The translations under genes and the position numbers were made by a program. From positions 1-45,762 of the forward strand of contig JAEEVN010000007.1 in NCBI GenBank assembly GCA_016290885.1: 45,762 nt of DNA, given 5' to 3'. Below, one piece after another: positions 7,972 through 15,532 of the stretch (position 1 is the first letter of the stretch; every line of letters starts with the position of its first letter). The notes beneath the pieces were generated by a model. That model was not told the DNA's origin. It saw only the letters and a program-made list of their open reading frames with translations, and searched no databases. Source of the stretch: Caryophanales bacterium (GTDB lineage Bacteria > Bacillota_I > Bacilli_A > RF39 > UBA660).

Positions 7972-8742
7972 ATGAATGAAGAAAATCTAGTAATTTACTA
8001 TAATAAATTTAATGAAGATAAAAGATTAAATACTAAACATGGTAATATAGAATTTATAACTGCTTTAAATTATATAGATATGTATATTAAACCTAATGAT
8101 AAAATACTAGATATAGGCGCTGGTACTGGTAAATATTCTATATATTTATATAATAAAGGATATGATGTAACTGCTTTAGAACTTGTTAAACATAATCTAA
8201 GAGTATTACAAAAAAAAGAACCTAATATAAAAGCATTACAAGGTAATGCTTTAGATCTTAAATTTCCTGATAATTCATTTGATATAGTTCTTTTATTTGG
8301 GCCAATGTATCATTTAATATCTTTTGAAGATAAATTAAATGCTATTAAGGAAGCTAAAAGAGTATTAAAACCAAATGGTTTATTATTTATATCATATTGT
8401 GCAAATGAATATGCGGTTATTACGCACGGTTTTATAGAAAATAATATAAATGATTCAATTAAGAATAAACTCCTTGATAATGGCTTTAAAATTACCCCTA
8501 AAGATACTGATTTATATTCATTTGTAAGACTAGAAGATATAAATAAATTAAATGAATTATCTAATCTAAAAAGAATAAAAGTAATTAATCAAGATGGCCC
8601 TACTGAATATATTAAAAAAATAATAAATAAAATGGATGATGAAACATATAAAAACTATATTAATTATCATTTAAGCATATGTGAAAGACCTGAATTACTT
8701 GGAGCAGGAAGACATATATTAGATATAGTAACTAAAGAATAA
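7972..8742 (+). CDS. SAM-dependent class I methyltransferase
   Basis: 256 residues with a Rossmann-like methyltransferase fold: motif I ILDIGAGTGKYSIYL (SAM binding), acidic end of strand 2 in VTALELV, motif II region LDLKFPDNSFDIVLLFGPMYHL, and EAKRVLKPNGLLFISY typical of the UbiE/Methyltransf_11 type. The substrate cannot be inferred. Start is the ATG at 7972, with AGGTGG five bases upstream; the GTG at 7963 is inside that ribosome site. It is one of the few plus-strand genes here and is monocistronic, closed by a bidirectional terminator. Confidence 0.9.
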   Translation: MNEENLVIYYNKFNEDKRLNTKHGNIEFITALNYIDMYIKPNDKILDIGAGTGKYSIYLYNKGYDVTALELVKHNLRVLQKKEPNIKALQGNALDLKFPDNSFDIVLLFGPMYHLISFEDKLNAIKEAKRVLKPNGLLFISYCANEYAVITHGFIENNINDSIKNKLLDNGFKITPKDTDLYSFVRLEDINKLNELSNLKRIKVINQDGPTEYIKKIINKMDDETYKNYINYHLSICERPELLGAGRHILDIVTKE

Positions 8743-8768
8743 AAAAAGAGCTAATTTAGCTCTTTTTT
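8741..8768. terminator. Bidirectional terminator between convergent genes
   Basis: Stem GAGCTA/TAGCTC with a three-base loop, seven A residues on the left and six T on the right, so it works in both directions for the methyltransferase and the 8767-9216 gene. Confidence 0.9.
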
Positions 8769-9216
8769 ATTCTTCATCTTTTAATCCTTCTTTTATACCT
8801 TTAGTAATTTCTTTAGCAACAGTTCCTGCAGCTGGTGCCATCTTTTCTGCTGCTTTACTCATAGTAGGAGTCATTTCATCAATAGTTTCTTTTGCAACAG
8901 GCATAACTTGTTGAGTAGTATAAGCAGTTATTTCTCTTCTATGAGCAATGAATAATATCATTCCACCTATTCCTGCCATACCAAAACTAAATACGCTTAA
9001 GAAACCACCAACAGCAAATAATCCCATTCCTCCAAGTGCACTTCCTGCATTTTCAGTAACTACTGTACTACCAAATGTAATAGATCCAGCTACTATTAAT
9101 CCTATACTAAGTATAAATAATACTAAACCTACTATTAATAATATCTTACCTATTTTTTTTAATTTAGTAGTATATCTTTGATAATCTTCTTCATTTAAAT
9201 ATTTCTTTTCTTCCAT
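8767..9216 (-). CDS. Small membrane protein with amphipathic C-terminal tail
   Basis: 149 residues, family not recognised. Two membrane helices (about residues 22-45, KIGKILLIVGLVLFILSIGL, and 62-91, Gly-rich GGMGLFAVGGFLSV). These are followed by a long Ala/Lys/Glu-rich tail that looks like amphipathic helix (TMSKAAEKMAPAAGTVAKEI). There are no obvious catalytic residues. RBS AAGGAG precedes the ATG. The gene lies downstream of the structured RNA at 9232-9348 and probably shares its promoter, so that RNA may be a regulatory leader for this gene. Confidence 0.85.
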   Translation of the reverse strand: MEEKKYLNEEDYQRYTTKLKKIGKILLIVGLVLFILSIGLIVAGSITFGSTVVTENAGSALGGMGLFAVGGFLSVFSFGMAGIGGMILFIAHRREITAYTTQQVMPVAKETIDEMTPTMSKAAEKMAPAAGTVAKEITKGIKEGLKDEE

Positions 9217-9231
9217 ATTAATCTCCTTATT

Positions 9232-9348
9232 TTAAAAGAAGAGCAGTTCATAAGAACCACTCCCCTGCCTAAGGGATCGCGTACTTAACATACGCTTAGA
9301 ACATTCACACTTGCATGCTTTGGTTCGATACACCTTAAAGGTCTTCTG
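9232..9348 (-). ncRNA. Structured RNA of unassigned family (small RNA or 5' leader)
   Basis: No long open frame. The minus strand contains closing complements AGAAGA and TCTTCT at the ends, an inner pair CGAACC/GGTTC, and local hairpins ACCT-TTA-AGGT, GCGTA-TGTTAAG-TACGC, CCCT-TAGGC-AGGG and GTTC-TTAT-GAAC. It starts just downstream of a strong extended -10 promoter, ends in TTCTTTT, and stops about 15 bases before the start of the 8767-9216 gene. It is more G+C-rich than its surroundings, as structured RNAs are in A+T-rich genomes. A long hairpin with an internal bubble would resemble 6S RNA, but it is short for that. No known riboswitch core was recognised. Confidence 0.55.
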
Positions 9349-9353
9349 AAAAT

Positions 9354-9381
9354 ATTATAACATTTTTTTATAAAAATTCAA
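9354..9381 (-). promoter_or_regulatory. Promoter of the structured RNA and membrane protein gene
   Basis: Minus-strand -35 TTGAAT (9381-9376), 16-base spacer, -10 TATAAT (9359-9354) with a TG extension. The predicted start is near 9347, the first base of the structured RNA. Confidence 0.75.
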
Positions 9382-9390
9382 TAATATATG

Positions 9391-10071
9391 TTATTTTTTT
9401 CTCTCTTTTAAACTTGGATTATTTCCAAAACTTTTATATGGAATTTTTGTAATATATGTTCTATTAAAATGTGTAATCCTCCTTGAAAGACCGTCGGTTT
9501 TAGAATTATATTTCTTCCATATTAAATTGGCTACATAGTCAGCCATTTGTACGTCCCTATTATTTTTGGAATCCAAATATTTAACCTCAAAATCCAAATC
9601 CATTAATTCAAATTCCCATTGCAAGAATGTTTCTAGATCTTTTAAATTTTTAACTGCCACATTTCGATTATCAACTCTTAATTCAATGTCCGTGGTATGA
9701 AGCATCGGGATATCACATTTAAACAAATATTTTAAAAGATGCCTAACGAAAAAATTATAAGCTGCATTTTCTGAAGCTCCTATTTTTGTCAAATTATCCT
9801 TATCAATTATTATTGCTATCGGAATTACCCCTGGCAATTCATATAATGCATTCAAAAACAAGGCTTGCTGACTATTATTGATCCTCGTAGATTTTAATTC
9901 GCATTTTTGATCAATTTGTATGTTTTTTTGTTCTTTTACAATTTTTTCAACTCATTTGTGAGCTGATATTACTTTATGTAATTCGCATGTCATGTATCCC
10001 GCAATTACAAAATAACGCTCTTTCTTTAGGTGCATTGCACCTGATTCATCCAATACTATATATGCTTTCAT
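9391..10071 (-). pseudogene. DUF3800 domain protein interrupted by in-frame TGA at codon 40
   Basis: The frame opens at ATG 10071 behind GAGGTG and reads MKAYIVLDESGAMHLKKERY, the N-terminal DESG motif of DUF3800. A TGA at 9954-9952 follows residue 39 (SAHK-stop-VEKIVKEQ). The frame then continues without another stop to 9391, giving 226 residues if the TGA is read through. The later DUF3800 marks are intact: ELKSTRIN, IIIDKDNL, ELRVDNRN and QMADYVANLIWKKY. Two other Trp codons are TGG. With TGA as stop the product is a 39-residue fragment; no convincing internal restart is seen. Codon use (CGT, CGA, GAC, GGT) differs from the neighbours, suggesting acquisition. DUF3800 proteins have no settled function and are common in accessory regions. 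Confidence 0.8.
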
Positions 10072-10097
10072 TTCATCACCTCATGTAGTATATATCA

Positions 10098-10127
10098 ATT
10101 ATACCAAACATTTGTATTATATGCCAG
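10098..10127 (-). promoter_or_regulatory. Promoter of the DUF3800 gene
   Basis: Extended -10 TGGTATAAT (TATAAT at 10103-10098) with a weak -35 CTGGCA (10127-10122) at 18 bases. Confidence 0.55.
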
Positions 10128-10154
10128 TGTTTTCGTCATTTTTTTATATTTTTT

Positions 10155-10182
10155 TAACAAAAAAAAGAACTTTACAGTTCTT
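10155..10182 (-). terminator. Terminator of the tRNA-Arg transcript
   Basis: Seven-pair stem AAGAACT/AGTTCTT (10165-10182) followed by a long minus-strand T run, 10 bases beyond the tRNA 3' end. Confidence 0.85.
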
Positions 10183-10192
10183 ATTTTTAAAA

Positions 10193-10269
<77 letters not shown>

Positions 10270-10272
10270 AAA

Positions 10273-10298
10273 TATATGTCTTTTTCAAAAGACATATA
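10273..10298. other. Strong hairpin between efp and tRNA-Arg
   Basis: Eleven-pair stem TATATGTCTTT/AAAGACATATA with a four-base loop, directly upstream of the tRNA 5' end on the minus strand. No T run follows, so it is not a standard terminator. It may separate or process an efp-tRNA read-through transcript. Confidence 0.6.
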
Positions 10299-10335
10299 AA
10301 TTATAAATCATTTTTAATAATTATTCAAGTAGTTA

Positions 10336-10896
10336 TTACTTTCTTGATACATATTTTCCATCATCAGTAGAAACGATGATTTCATCACCATTATTAATAA
10401 ATAATGGAACTTTAACAGTCATACCATTTTCTAATTCTGCATCTTTTTGAGCATTATTAGTAGTATTTCCTTTAACTGCATCCATAGTATTAGTAACAAC
10501 ATAACTAATTTTAGCAGGTAAAGCTAAACCAATTAATTCATCATTGAAATATGAAAGTTCAACTTCAAGATTTTCTTTTAAGAATTTGCTTTCATTTTCA
10601 ATTTGCTTACCAGATAATTCTACTTGATCATATGTTTCCATATCCATGAATACATAACTATCTCCAGTAGAATATAGATATGTCATAGCTTTCTTAGATA
10701 CATTAGCTTTTTCTATTTTAATATTAGTATTCATAGTTTTTTCTAATGTAGTACCAGCTTTAATATTTTTTAATTTCATTTTCATGAATGCTGCACCTTT
10801 ACCAGGTTTAACATGTAAGAAATCTACTATTTGGTATAAAGTACCATCAATAATGACAGTCATACCATTCTTAATATCATTAATATCTATTAACAT
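10336..10896 (-). CDS. efp: Translation elongation factor P
   Basis: 186 residues, full length with three beta-barrel domains. The KPGKGAAF loop places the modifiable lysine at Lys33. The C-terminal signature region is VPLFINNGDEIIVSTDDGKY. EF-P binds stalled ribosomes and relieves pausing at proline runs. RBS AGGGGG precedes the ATG. It follows rpmG by 11 bases and is probably cotranscribed from the promoter at 11136-11163. No lysine-modifying enzyme is visible in this window. Confidence 0.97.
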   Translation of the reverse strand: MLIDINDIKNGMTVIIDGTLYQIVDFLHVKPGKGAAFMKMKLKNIKAGTTLEKTMNTNIKIEKANVSKKAMTYLYSTGDSYVFMDMETYDQVELSGKQIENESKFLKENLEVELSYFNDELIGLALPAKISYVVTNTMDAVKGNTTNNAQKDAELENGMTVKVPLFINNGDEIIVSTDDGKYVSRK

Positions 10897-10907
10897 TTAA
10901 ATTCCCC

Positions 10908-11102
10908 CTATTTCTTTTCTTTATGAACTGTATGTTTTTTACATACAGGACAATATTTATTTAATTCTAAACGATCAGTTGTTGTTTTAGTATTCTTTTG
11001 TACAAAATAGTTTTCATGAGATACTTTGCTGTTTGTTTTACATTCAGTACATTCTAAAGCAACATATCTTCTAGCGTCTTTATTTTTCTTGTTATCAGCC
11101 AT
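10908..11102 (-). CDS. rpmG: 50S ribosomal protein L33, zinc-binding form
   Basis: 64 residues. The L33 core runs from [13 protein letters not shown] to [16 protein letters not shown] with two CxxC pairs (Cys18/Cys21, Cys51/Cys54) that mark the zinc ribbon (C+) type. It carries a short basic N-terminal extension and is longer than the usual 49 residues. RBS GAGGAGG. First gene of an rpmG-efp unit. Confidence 0.95.
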   Translation of the reverse strand: MADNKKNKDARRYVALECTECKTNSKVSHENYFVQKNTKTTTDRLELNKYCPVCKKHTVHKEKK

Positions 11103-11135
11103 TCTAGATTCCTCCTCTTTTTTTACTACTAATAG

Positions 11136-11163
11136 ATTATAACATATTATTTTAAAAAATCAA
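11136..11163 (-). promoter_or_regulatory. Promoter of rpmG-efp
   Basis: Minus-strand -35 TTGATT (11163-11158), 16-base spacer, extended -10 TGTTATAAT (TATAAT 11141-11136). Confidence 0.8.
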
Positions 11164-11176
11164 ACATTTATTTACA

Positions 11177-11205
11177 TAAAAAAAGAATAACATTTTGTTA
11201 TTCTT
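11177..11205 (-). terminator. Terminator of the lipoprotein gene
   Basis: Nine-pair stem AAGAATAAC/GTTATTCTT with minus-strand T run; the TAA stop at 11198 is part of the stem. Confidence 0.85.
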
Positions 11206-11710
11206 TCCATTTAAATGAATTAACTATTGTAGACCCCGCATTCTCTGTGTCTAAACCATCACCATTCCAAATAGTTTCATGTACTAAAACGTACTTTTTA
11301 TTACCTACTATATAACGTTGAACAATTCTCATTCCTTCTTTTTCAAGATTAAAAGTATACACTATATTTCCTGTATCAGTAGTACTTCCACTACTAGTTA
11401 AAGTATACCCATATTGATTAGCTTGCATCATTAATTGATATAATATTGCATCTTTAAATTCCATATGTTGATCCATAGAATAAGAATTAGTAAGACACTC
11501 TACAGATATATTATTTGGTGGATCTTTCTTATCATTTTTATTTGCAAAGAAATATTTGCTTGCAGTAGAATGATCATCTCTTTTTATCCAAGTATCAGGA
11601 ATTCTATAAGTTCCATAACCAGTCTTTATTTCATTTGGAGAGTTCTTTGGTATTAAAGAACATCCAGTAAATAATAAACAAATTGTTAATATAATTAATA
11701 TCTTTTTCAT
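11198..11710 (-). CDS. Putative lipoprotein of unknown function
   Basis: 170 residues. Residues 1-17 form a lipoprotein signal peptide with lipobox FTGC (Cys17), so the mature protein would be diacylglyceryl-anchored on the outer face of the membrane. The remaining part (YGTYRIPDTWIKRDD, then RIVQRYIVGNKKYVLVHETI, ending in IVNSFKWKE) resembles the alpha/beta layout of small PsbP/DUF1795-like stress lipoproteins, but this is only a shape resemblance. It follows the TMEM43 gene, separated by that gene's terminator. Confidence 0.85.
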   Translation of the reverse strand: MKKILIILTICLLFTGCSLIPKNSPNEIKTGYGTYRIPDTWIKRDDHSTASKYFFANKNDKKDPPNNISVECLTNSYSMDQHMEFKDAILYQLMMQANQYGYTLTSSGSTTDTGNIVYTFNLEKEGMRIVQRYIVGNKKYVLVHETIWNGDGLDTENAGSTIVNSFKWKE

Positions 11711-11725
11711 ATTACTCCTTTAAAG

Positions 11726-11751
11726 AAAAATAACTCATATGAGTTATTTTT
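11726..11751 (-). terminator. Terminator of the TMEM43-like gene (perfect palindrome)
   Basis: A 26-base perfect palindrome (arms AAAAATAACTCAT and complement) ending in T residues. It overlaps the last codons of the TMEM43-like gene and ends close to the lipoprotein ribosome site. Confidence 0.8.
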
Positions 11752-12880
11752 GTTCTACAGTTTTCTTTTTCTTTAAATATACTATTCCAGCAATTAAAGC
11801 TATTACTACAACTAGTAATATAATACTAAGTACTGGTCTTACTACGAACCATGCAATAGCTATTACTACTAATGAAATGATTAATCCAAGTAAGAACGAA
11901 ACTACTCCAATCATTGAATTAACAATATTTCCAAGGAATGGAATATATCCAATTAATGTAGTTATTGGTCCAAGAATTAAACCAATTCCCATGATTATTA
12001 ATATAGTTCCTAATGCTCTTTTGAACCATTTCATGAATTTGTTTCCTGCTTCAATATTATTAATCATTTCAGTACTATTTTTAGAGCCTTTATATAATTT
12101 AGCATATGTTTTATTATTTTTTGAAGTATAAGATTCAATAGTATCTCCTACTTGTTTACCTAATACTGAAACATCATCATATTCAGCTTTATTATAAGAA
12201 ATACGAATATCTCCTACTACTGGGCTAGATGGATTAACACTATTAGTAATATATTTGTTATATACTACATAACCTTCAGGTAATACTACATCTTCTGGTA
12301 TTGACATTTCTTTATCAGTTGAAAGCATAGATTTAAAATTATTATTTAATGTATATGCTCCTACTTTTAAACTTTCTTCAGTTTGGAATCTTTCTCCCTT
12401 ATATTTAATTTCGTCTTCTTTAAGATTTTGATGTCCACTTGCTGAATGGAAATCATCTGAGTCAATTATTTTTGAACTCCATTCTTTAGAATATGTATAA
12501 GTAGTTGTATCATCTTTAGCTTCAGAATCTTCAACCCATTGATATACTTCTACATTTCTAGAAAATGCTGGTGCTTTAACATTTACGTTGAATGCATCAT
12601 CTTTAAGAACTGCATCATTATAAGTTAATTTACCTTTAATAGCAACTAACTTTCCTTCATATTGACTATCTACGCTTTCACTAGATACATCCTTAATTTG
12701 ATTTCTTAGTTCTTTAACATCTTTAATGTTTTGAACATTATCTTGTTCATTCCCAGCTAATATTAAAATTCCCATGATAAGAATTATAATACCTGCAGGA
12801 ATACTAGCAATTGAATTGCCTATTTTTTTAAGAAAACCTTGTTTCTCGTTTTTAACAATAACAGTATTGTTATCTGCCAT
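11744..12880 (-). CDS. TMEM43 family membrane protein
   Basis: 378 residues matching the TMEM43 (LUMA) family, known from bacteria as well as animals. An N-terminal membrane helix (about 28-44, PAGIIILIMGILILAG) is followed by a large extracytoplasmic domain with the conserved FSRNVEVYQWVED motif and SKEWSSKIIDSDDF. Three or four membrane helices cluster at the C-terminus (about 290-372). The bacterial role is unknown. The ATG at 12880 has GAGGTG six bases away; the frame also opens three codons earlier without a site. It has its own promoter and terminator. Confidence 0.85.
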   Translation of the reverse strand: MADNNTVIVKNEKQGFLKKIGNSIASIPAGIIILIMGILILAGNEQDNVQNIKDVKELRNQIKDVSSESVDSQYEGKLVAIKGKLTYNDAVLKDDAFNVNVKAPAFSRNVEVYQWVEDSEAKDDTTTYTYSKEWSSKIIDSDDFHSASGHQNLKEDEIKYKGERFQTEESLKVGAYTLNNNFKSMLSTDKEMSIPEDVVLPEGYVVYNKYITNSVNPSSPVVGDIRISYNKAEYDDVSVLGKQVGDTIESYTSKNNKTYAKLYKGSKNSTEMINNIEAGNKFMKWFKRALGTILIIMGIGLILGPITTLIGYIPFLGNIVNSMIGVVSFLLGLIISLVVIAIAWFVVRPVLSIILLVVVIALIAGIVYLKKKKTVEQK

Positions 12881-12899
12881 ATTATTCACCTCTATCTTG

Positions 12900-12928
12900 A
12901 TTTTAACACATTAAAATAATATAAACAA
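12900..12928 (-). promoter_or_regulatory. Promoter of the TMEM43-like gene
   Basis: Minus-strand -35 TTGTTT (12928-12923), 17-base spacer, -10 TAAAAT (12905-12900). Confidence 0.65.
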
Positions 12929-12929
12929 T

Positions 12930-12957
12930 AAAAAAACTAACTTAATGTTAGTTTTTT
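12930..12957 (-). terminator. Terminator of the first VanY-type gene
   Basis: Stem AACTAAC/GTTAGTT flanked by A and T runs, just after the stop at 12962. Confidence 0.85.
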
Positions 12958-12961
12958 ACAA

Positions 12962-13588
12962 TTATTTTAGCCCTAATATTTTAGAATAGTAATCCTCATA
13001 TACTAATCCTTTTTTTACTACTTTAGTAGCATGTTCTTCTCCAATATATCTATAGTGCCATGGCTCAAATTTATAACCAGTAATTTCTTCAAATCCTTCT
13101 GGATATCTTAATATAAAACCATATTTATGAGCATTATCATGCATCCATTCAATTTCTCCAATATTAGATATATCTTCGTTATAATTACCTTTATAAAAGC
13201 ATGCTATATCCATTGCAAGTCCAGTTTGATGTTCTGAATAACCAGGTCTTGCAACATGTCTTGTTGTTAATAAATAAGCTTGTTTTTTTATTTCTTCTAA
13301 GGACTCTGATGGATATTTTTGAATTAAGTCTTTAGTATATTGCTCTAAAAAGTTTTCAAATACTCTTTGTTGGTGTGCACCACTTCTAAAACCACTATAA
13401 ACATAAATATCATAATCATTGCTCTTAGCGTCATTTCTTAAATCCATTGCATTTCGATATGCTTCTTCTCTTAAATACGCAATATAATTCATTTTTGCAT
13501 TTTGTTCTTTATTACATGCAACTAAATCTGTTGGCACATAATCAACACCTATACTATGAGTTTTATTTACTAATATTAAATTATCCAT
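12962..13588 (-). CDS. VanY-type D,D-carboxypeptidase without signal peptide (copy 1)
   Basis: 208 residues of the peptidase M15B/VanY family. Zinc site SxHxxGxAxD is YSEHQTGLAMD (His120, Asp127), and the second ligand and base are in FEPWHYRYIG (Glu175, His178); substrate-side motif YSGFRSG at 64-70. VanY enzymes trim the terminal D-Ala of peptidoglycan precursors. The protein starts MDNLILVNKTH with no signal peptide or membrane helix, so as annotated it would act in the cytoplasm, which is unusual for VanY and closer in location to VanX dipeptidases. A related gene lies at 43863. Confidence 0.9.
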   Translation of the reverse strand: MDNLILVNKTHSIGVDYVPTDLVACNKEQNAKMNYIAYLREEAYRNAMDLRNDAKSNDYDIYVYSGFRSGAHQQRVFENFLEQYTKDLIQKYPSESLEEIKKQAYLLTTRHVARPGYSEHQTGLAMDIACFYKGNYNEDISNIGEIEWMHDNAHKYGFILRYPEGFEEITGYKFEPWHYRYIGEEHATKVVKKGLVYEDYYSKILGLK

Positions 13589-13639
13589 ATTATCCTCTCA
13601 AAAATCTATTGTATTATATTTCATTTTATATATTTTGTC

Positions 13640-13666
13640 AAAAAAAAGAATAACATAGTTATTCTT
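13640..13666 (-). terminator. Terminator of the tRNA-Ile/tRNA-Glu operon
   Basis: Nine-pair stem AAGAATAAC/GTTATTCTT with a three-base loop and minus-strand T run, 10 bases after tRNA-Glu. Confidence 0.85.
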
Positions 13667-13675
13667 AATTTCAAA

Positions 13676-13752
13676 TGGTGACCTATACGGGATTCGAACC
13701 CATGAATGCCGCCGTGAAAGGGCGGTGTGTTAAGCCACTTCACCAATAGGCC
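13676..13752 (-). tRNA. tRNA-Glu (anticodon TTC)
   Basis: Minus-strand cloverleaf with acceptor GGCCTAT/ATAGGTC, anticodon stem CCGCC/GGCGG and loop CTTTCAC (anticodon TTC), T arm ATGGG-TTCGAAT-CCCGT, encoded CCA. Second gene of a two-tRNA transcript. Confidence 0.96.
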
Positions 13753-13767
13753 AAAATATATAATTAA

Positions 13768-13844
<77 letters not shown>

Positions 13845-13863
13845 AATTCATTAACGCTATTTA

Positions 13864-13892
13864 ATTTTACATTATTTTTTTATAAAAAGCAA
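13864..13892 (-). promoter_or_regulatory. Promoter of the tRNA-Ile/tRNA-Glu operon
   Basis: Minus-strand -35 TTGCTT (13892-13887), 17-base spacer, -10 TAAAAT (13869-13864), about 20 bases before tRNA-Ile. Confidence 0.7.
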
Positions 13893-13902
13893 TAACTTTT
13901 AT

Positions 13903-13953
13903 AAAAAAAGTGCAATTATTTTAAATCTGCATTTTTTGCTAAAATAATTGCAC
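13903..13953 (-). terminator. Long isolated terminator-like hairpin
   Basis: Perfect 14-pair stem (GTGCAATTATTTTA and complement, 13910-13953) with a 16-base loop and seven minus-strand T residues. The LCP gene already has its own terminator at 14035-14059, so this second one either insulates the tRNA promoter or ends a small transcript from the 13960-14030 region. Confidence 0.7.
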
Positions 13954-14034
13954 AATACATAAATAAAAGTATTATTAATAAAAATATAATACTAAGTATC
14001 AAAATAATCATAAAAATATAATAATTTTAGTATA

Positions 14035-14059
14035 TAAAAAAGCGATTATTCATCGCTTT
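14035..14059 (-). terminator. Terminator of the LCP gene
   Basis: Eight-pair stem AAAGCGAT/ATCGCTTT overlapping the last codons, followed by T residues on the minus strand. Confidence 0.8.
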
Positions 14060-15524
14060 CTAATTCTAAAATAGTACTTAATCTTTGTTTAGCTTCTGCT
14101 ACTGTACTCTCATCTGGAATCATAACATATAAAGCTTGATTTGGATAGCTATATGTATATTCACTTGTTCCAGAACCAGTTACGGAATATTGTTCTATAT
14201 CCCAACCAGACATATCATTAATTTGCATTTTAACTAGCTTAGATATATCTTCATTAGATAAATTTGTTTCAAATGTACCATTTAATGAATTTAATATATC
14301 ACTATAGCTTGTTATTAATGTCTTAGAAGAAGTTATTTTATTAAATATATGCTTTAAAACTTGTTGTTGGTTTTCTACTCTATGTCTATCCCCAGTTTCA
14401 TAAGCATATCTTTCTCTAGCAAATGCTAAAGCACATCTTCCGCTTACACCATAAGTTGCTCCTGGTTCAAAGTAACAACCACGGTCAGTCCAGCATGAGA
14501 ATCCATAGTTTTGATCATTAACTAAATCTACTCCACCAATTGCATCAACTAAGTTAACAACAAAGTTAAAATTTACTCTAACATAATAATTAATCTTTAT
14601 TCCAAATTCCTCTTCAAGAGTTGCAATAGTAGTATCAACACCACCAATTACTCCTGTATGTGTTAATTTATCTTTTGCTCCACCTGTACCAGGTATTGTT
14701 AAATAATAATCTCTTGGAATACTTAAAAGTAATATTTTATGTTTCTCTGGATTAACAACCATTAACATATTAACGTCTGATAATGATCTTGATGGTAAAT
14801 AATCACTTCTAGTATCAATACCATTTATTAACACTACAAATGGATCTTCAGTCACATCTATTCCATTCTTTTTGACATCTTTTTTAGTCTTTATATCAAT
14901 CTTTTCTAATATCTTAACTTTCTTTGAATAATCTTCGTTATTTTGTACCATAACATCATAGTTACCAGAGTTAACATATATTATCAATTCATTATCTAAT
15001 ACTACATTATTTAATAAATCATATATTGATGTTTCATACTCAATATCTACTTTAACTTTTTTAGTTAATCCTTTTTCAACGTCTTTCATATCCTTTTGGT
15101 CTTTATATGAATAAACAGTTTCACCTTTAATATCTTTTAGTTCATCATAATCTGATTCTTTATTTACTAATACATAGTAAGTATTAGTTTCAAATTTAAT
15201 ACCTAAATTCTTCTCCATAAAATTAACTGTATCTTTTATTTTTAATGAGCCAAAACTAAATATTACTAGATAAATAATCATTAATATCGATATGAATGAT
15301 AAAGATATTTTACCTACTCTTTTTCTCCATATCACGGCTCCAAATATAAACATTAATAAGAACATAATTGCCATAACTAGAAAATAATATTTAAATGGCA
15401 ACATATTCAATTTATTTAATTCATAACCAAAAAATACTGTTATTGCAATTGCTAATATCCATAAAAATCTAACTAGCAATTTAAATTTCATACTTACTTT
15501 TTTCTTCTTGCTTGTCTTCTTCAT
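14046..15524 (-). CDS. LytR-CpsA-Psr (LCP) family wall glycopolymer transferase
   Basis: 492 residues. The N-terminus has a basic cytoplasmic tip and three hydrophobic segments (about 12-30, 38-62, 72-95). The LCP catalytic domain (about 225-420) has VLINGIDTRSDYLPSRSLSDVNMLM, the polyprenyl-phosphate site ILLLSIPRDYYLTIPG, KLTHTGVIGG and the Arg-rich FARERYAYETGDRHRVENQQQV. LCP enzymes ligate polyprenyl-linked polymers such as teichoic acid or capsule to peptidoglycan, which fits the polysaccharide genes at the left of the window. A second domain precedes the LCP core (about 100-220). RBS AGGAG; it follows the DUF3048 gene by 8 bases. Confidence 0.94.
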   Translation of the reverse strand: MKKTSKKKKVSMKFKLLVRFLWILAIAITVFFGYELNKLNMLPFKYYFLVMAIMFLLMFIFGAVIWRKRVGKISLSFISILMIIYLVIFSFGSLKIKDTVNFMEKNLGIKFETNTYYVLVNKESDYDELKDIKGETVYSYKDQKDMKDVEKGLTKKVKVDIEYETSIYDLLNNVVLDNELIIYVNSGNYDVMVQNNEDYSKKVKILEKIDIKTKKDVKKNGIDVTEDPFVVLINGIDTRSDYLPSRSLSDVNMLMVVNPEKHKILLLSIPRDYYLTIPGTGGAKDKLTHTGVIGGVDTTIATLEEEFGIKINYYVRVNFNFVVNLVDAIGGVDLVNDQNYGFSCWTDRGCYFEPGATYGVSGRCALAFARERYAYETGDRHRVENQQQVLKHIFNKITSSKTLITSYSDILNSLNGTFETNLSNEDISKLVKMQINDMSGWDIEQYSVTGSGTSEYTYSYPNQALYVMIPDESTVAEAKQRLSTILELESDE

Positions 15525-15532
15525 AACTACTC

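Noticed and set aside
9232-9348. Assignment of the structured region to 6S RNA, SRP RNA or a known riboswitch
   Set aside because: Short CTCCCCTG- and ACATTCAC-like words on the plus strand recall E. coli 6S RNA, but the promoter is on the minus strand, the length is short, and no core motif of SRP RNA, tmRNA or any riboswitch known to me is present. Kept as unassigned.
9391-10071. TGA read as tryptophan in this organism generally
   Set aside because: All other genes use TGG for Trp, have family-typical lengths with standard code, and TGA terminates the gene at 42083. Reassignment in the host is not supported.
9391-10140. A complete mobile element around the DUF3800 gene
   Set aside because: No transposase, integrase, terminal inverted repeats or target duplications were seen; only atypical codon use and the tRNA neighbour hint at transfer.
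11739-12131. Plus-strand open frame of about 130 codons opposite the TMEM43-like gene
   Set aside because: It is antisense to a clear gene, lacks a ribosome site, and has the low-complexity composition typical of a shadow frame.
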